From the NCBI GenBank assembly GCA_964481775.1, contig CAYZUX010000157.1, positions 1 to 14,923 on the forward strand: a stretch of 14,923 nt of DNA, written 5' to 3'. Below the pieces are notes generated by a model, which saw only the letters and a list, made by a program, of their open reading frames with translations, was not told the origin of the DNA and made no database searches. The DNA is from OLB16 sp964481775 (lineage in GTDB: Bacteria; Hinthialibacterota; Hinthialibacteria; OLB16). Position 1 is the first letter of the stretch. Each line of letters starts with the position of its first letter. This document shows positions 14,291 through 14,923 of this stretch, piece by piece. Both the position numbers and the translations under genes were made by a program.

Positions 14291-14310
14291 CAACTCTCTC
14301 GATACTGTTG
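14291..14310. promoter_or_regulatory. Palindromic operator O3 (CAACTCTCTCGATACTGTTG)
   Basis: This 20-base site matches operator O1 (1821-1840) at 18 of 20 positions, differing only at positions 8 and 16. It lies about 20 to 40 bases downstream of the proposed transcription start of the secreted-protein unit and 156 bases before the ATG, so a bound repressor could block elongation or initiation. It links the exported proteins to the same control as the kinase and ceramidase units. Confidence 0.62.
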
Positions 14311-14333
14311 ACTGACTCACTTAACTGTTCTCT

Positions 14334-14364
14334 ACTCTATCACACCACTGGGCAGGAGTGTCAA
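14334..14364 (-). promoter_or_regulatory. Possible promoter of the secreted-protein unit
   Basis: On the minus strand a perfect TTGACA (14364-14359) is followed by GATAGA after 17 bases or TAGAGT after 19 bases (14339-14334). The -35 box is strong and the -10 box poor. The predicted start near 14328 gives a leader of roughly 190 bases containing operator O3. Confidence 0.45.
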
Positions 14365-14383
14365 GCCAGAAATTGTGCCTTTT

Positions 14384-14923
14384 TTAGGGGCCCCAGCGGA
14401 CGATGTCTCCGACGCTGACTGTGCCATTCGTGGGGGAGTAGATGAAGCTGAGACGGAGGTCTTCAGGGATGCTCCGGACCGAAGCCCACTCTCCATTCCC
14501 ATCCTCCAGGTCCGGACCTTTTCCCACCAGCGTCCAGCGTCCCATGAATCTCAGGCCACCTCCGCCCGCCACAGACTGCCACCAGCCATCGGTGTATATG
14601 TAGGACCCATGTTTGATCGGATAGACCCATTCTTCCGGCCCGAAAGGATCGACCGGGATGGTTTTCATATAGGCAACAGGGGTGGTCATTTCGGTGTATC
14701 GTGAGAGGAGTTCATCCTTACTTCCCCGTGTTTTTGCAGTGTTTCCGGGATATTGCCTGTAATCTCCCACATACATCTCCAGGGCTGAGTTGATGCTTTT
14801 GAATTCGCTCAGGTTCCGTGTGACTTTGGCCCGGATCTGGGCCTCGATAAAGTTGGGAAGGGCGATCGAGATCAGGATCAGGATGATCGCAATCACGATG
14901 AGGAGCTCGATCAGGGTAAAGCC
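14384..14923 (-). CDS. Type II secretion/type IV pilus-like pseudopilin (5' end off window)
   Basis: The visible 179 codons begin with GFTLIELLIVIAIILILISIAL, the prepilin cleavage and transmembrane segment, with cleavage expected between G and F and the conserved Glu at position +5. The helix continues as PNFIEAQIRAKVTRNLSEFKSINSALEMYVGDYRQYP, followed by PVDPFGPE, a W-x-LVGKGPD motif and a YSPTNGTVSVGDIVRWG tail. This is a GspG-like pattern that I associate with PVC-type and candidate-phylum bacteria carrying many such pseudopilins. Such proteins are processed by prepilin peptidase and assembled into a periplasmic pseudopilus or pilus. The start codon and leader peptide are outside the window. 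Translation ends at TAA (14386-14384), 249 bases before the next minus-strand start; no clear terminator is seen between them. Confidence 0.9.
   Translation of the reverse strand, partial: GFTLIELLIVIAIILILISIALPNFIEAQIRAKVTRNLSEFKSINSALEMYVGDYRQYPGNTAKTRGSKDELLSRYTEMTTPVAYMKTIPVDPFGPEEWVYPIKHGSYIYTDGWWQSVAGGGGLRFMGRWTLVGKGPDLEDGNGEWASVRSIPEDLRLSFIYSPTNGTVSVGDIVRWGP

Noticed and set aside
14136..14291. Extension of the double beta-sandwich gene to an ATG at 14291
   Set aside because: The strong AAGGAGG and a standard signal peptide point to 14135; the extension would also run from the operator.

Overview
The window reads as ordinary bacterial chromosome, densely coded on both strands with strong Shine-Dalgarno sites (AAGGAGG types) and frequent GTG or TTG starts. 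I would guess an uncultivated, probably Gram-negative, polysaccharide-degrading lineage near the PVC group or candidate phyla such as Hydrogenedentota or Sumerlaeota. That guess rests on the GFTLIELLIVIAI pseudopilin, the Asp-box and sugar-binding-type secreted proteins and the ceramidase-like enzyme. No RNA gene, CRISPR array, phage gene or insertion sequence was seen.

Layout. (1) 1-1414, minus: a Pro/Thr-rich lipoprotein followed 9 bases later by a polyprenol-phosphate-mannose-synthase-type GT2 that runs off the left edge. (2) 1415-1936: a 522-base divergent intergenic region with several inverted repeats, a TTGACA-17-TACATT promoter and a palindromic operator. (3) 1937-6126, plus: an operon of FGGY sugar/polyol kinase, class III PLP aminotransferase and Zn-dependent medium-chain dehydrogenase, with a dRS3-like 20-base palindrome between the last two. 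(4) 6167-8685, minus: a cytoplasmic neutral-ceramidase-like hydrolase followed by a GntR/LacI chimeric repressor. (5) 8809-9438, plus: a GNAT acetyltransferase, tail-to-tail with the next unit. (6) 9432-14135, minus: three exported proteins, namely a double beta-sandwich protein, an 815-residue glycosidase-like protein and a six-bladed Asp-box propeller. (7) 14384 to the right edge, minus: a type II-secretion-like pseudopilin.

The main result is a shared operator. A 16-base near-palindrome, ACTCTATCGATACAGT, lies just downstream of the kinase-operon promoter (1823-1838). Its exact reverse complement lies between the ceramidase-like and GNAT genes (8756-8771). A 20-base version matching 18 of 20 positions lies upstream of the secreted-protein unit (14291-14310). 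The only transcription factor in the window is the GntR/LacI chimera, whose gene follows one of these sites. I infer a local regulon in which exported proteins attack an outside glycan or glycoconjugate, and the amidohydrolase-like enzyme, kinase, aminotransferase and dehydrogenase process the product, which is probably a sugar, polyol or amine-bearing compound. The substrate cannot be read from the sequence, and no transporter is in the window.

A second regulatory feature sits before the glycosidase: a GC-rich hairpin, an intrinsic-terminator-like hairpin, and a 23-base inverted repeat whose distal arm contains the start codon. Together they look like an attenuator or a start-codon-masking structure inside the secreted-protein unit.
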